From positions 124,001-188,000 of the forward strand of contig JAAEAF010000089.1 of the NCBI GenBank assembly GCA_011037195.1: a DNA stretch of 64,000 bases. The letters run 5' to 3'. A program made the position numbers and the translations under genes. The notes under the pieces were generated by a model, which searched no databases, was not told the origin of the DNA, and was given only the letters and a program-made list of their open reading frames with translations. Origin of the DNA: Triatoma infestans (lineage: Eukaryota; Arthropoda; Insecta; Hemiptera; Reduviidae). Shown here piece by piece: positions 63,217 through 64,000 of this stretch (position 1 is the stretch's first letter; every line of letters starts with the position of its first letter).

Positions 63217-64000
63217 ACCTTCTCTTACAGCAGTTAATACTGTTATATCCTGTTATAAAATTGACAAATGTTTCTTTAAACTTGAAATTTTTCTCAATTG
63301 CGCTAACATGAATATAAAGCGATGGGCATACAAGTGCCTATCCATGGCAAGCAGGACTTGAAGTGATTACTTTGCAGTCTAGAAGACAGCACCAATTGAA
63401 CAAACTCCAGTAGGATTTGAAATTTAATGTTCTGAGTAATTCACTTCCTCAGAACCAACAAAAAAGCAGTTTATCCGAAAAAATTGTAAAAATTTTAAAG
63501 AAAATCGTTATAACAGTTTTCGAAAACGAAAAACCAATTCTTGGAAGTCGCACACATAAGGTAACCGATTTTCTTTAAATTTGGAATTCTAGCGTTGTGC
63601 CTTAATATTATACAGACAGTGGAACCATACATTGTATTAGAGTGGATTTTAGAGGTATGCCTAAGGTTGTCCCCCCTCCGCAAAACCTCCCCAAATAATC
63701 ATTTTCCTGGAAAAATGTGTCAAATAAAGGTGAAAGGCACTTATTTGTTTAGATAGTATACGAAGCCAAGAGAAAATCATTAAGAGTCATTTTCGATAAA
63801 AGCGCAAAAACTAAACAAATATTACACAGTCCGCACTAATGAAATTTGGCCAAAAACCTACATTTCTGATGCGTGGTTGTAACTAATCGAGATCGTGCGA
63901 TTTTTCGTTCTTGAGATATTTTGTTCACATACAAAATGCAAGCAGTTTATCTACAAACAGACCATTCGCTAAGGGCAATTTTTCCTACTCTGGGGACGTC
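63217..64000 (+). repeat. AGAGAAAGT dispersed repeat, runs off the window end
   Basis: The left end ACCTTCTCTTACAGCAG is at 63217. Modules: TTTCTTTAAACTTGAAATTT, CCAAATAATCATTTTCCTGG, CAAATAAAGGTGAAAGGC, GCGCAAAAACTAAACAAA and AAATTTGGCCAAAAACC. The sequence ends at CTGGGGACGTC, within the right-hand block, so the copy continues outside. Confidence 0.6.

Overview
This window is animal nuclear DNA, most likely from an insect. It is AT-rich, has GT-AG introns, and carries many arthropod-type retroelements. It holds one complete host gene: the mitochondrial glycine dehydrogenase (decarboxylating), the P-protein of the glycine cleavage system (GLDC). The gene lies on the + strand from 34776 to 61948, in 19 exons that join without a frame error into 976 codons plus a stop. 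Almost everything else recognisable is a transposable element or its remains. The species cannot be fixed from the sequence alone.

Layout. 0-34.7 kb is a transposon graveyard. It contains several non-LTR retrotransposon (LINE) fragments of different clades, two solo LTRs of a BEL/Pao family with 5-bp target duplications (8616-10060 and 20744-22358), and a half-length BEL/Pao element on the - strand (about 26592-31750). It also holds three tRNA-derived SINE copies, two blocks of inverted, probably Penelope-like termini with hammerhead-like motifs, and many copies of a non-coding dispersed repeat ending in ACTTTCTCTTAC / GTAAGAGAAAGT. 34.8-62 kb is GLDC. Intron 1 (6.8 kb), intron 3 (9.8 kb) and intron 7 (3.1 kb) have been swollen by insertions: an R2-like fragment, a full-length copy of the dispersed repeat, a dead mariner with intact terminal repeats, a GC-rich R1-like element, a 215-bp tandem duplication and a composite repeat with a SINE. 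Exons 8-19 are compact. 62-64 kb is AT-rich and ends inside another copy of the dispersed repeat.

Function. GLDC binds pyridoxal phosphate, decarboxylates glycine and passes the aminomethyl group to the lipoyl H-protein. All its family landmarks are present, including the PLP lysine in exon 14. None of the transposable elements looks autonomous: each coding region is truncated, frameshifted or lacks a catalytic residue.

Most worth following up: the palindromic insertion at 5382-5653 with a 13-bp target duplication and hammerhead-like motifs; the high-copy TIR-like repeat family with internal modules; a 69-nt stop-free intron inside GLDC; and nested insertions that give a relative order of events.
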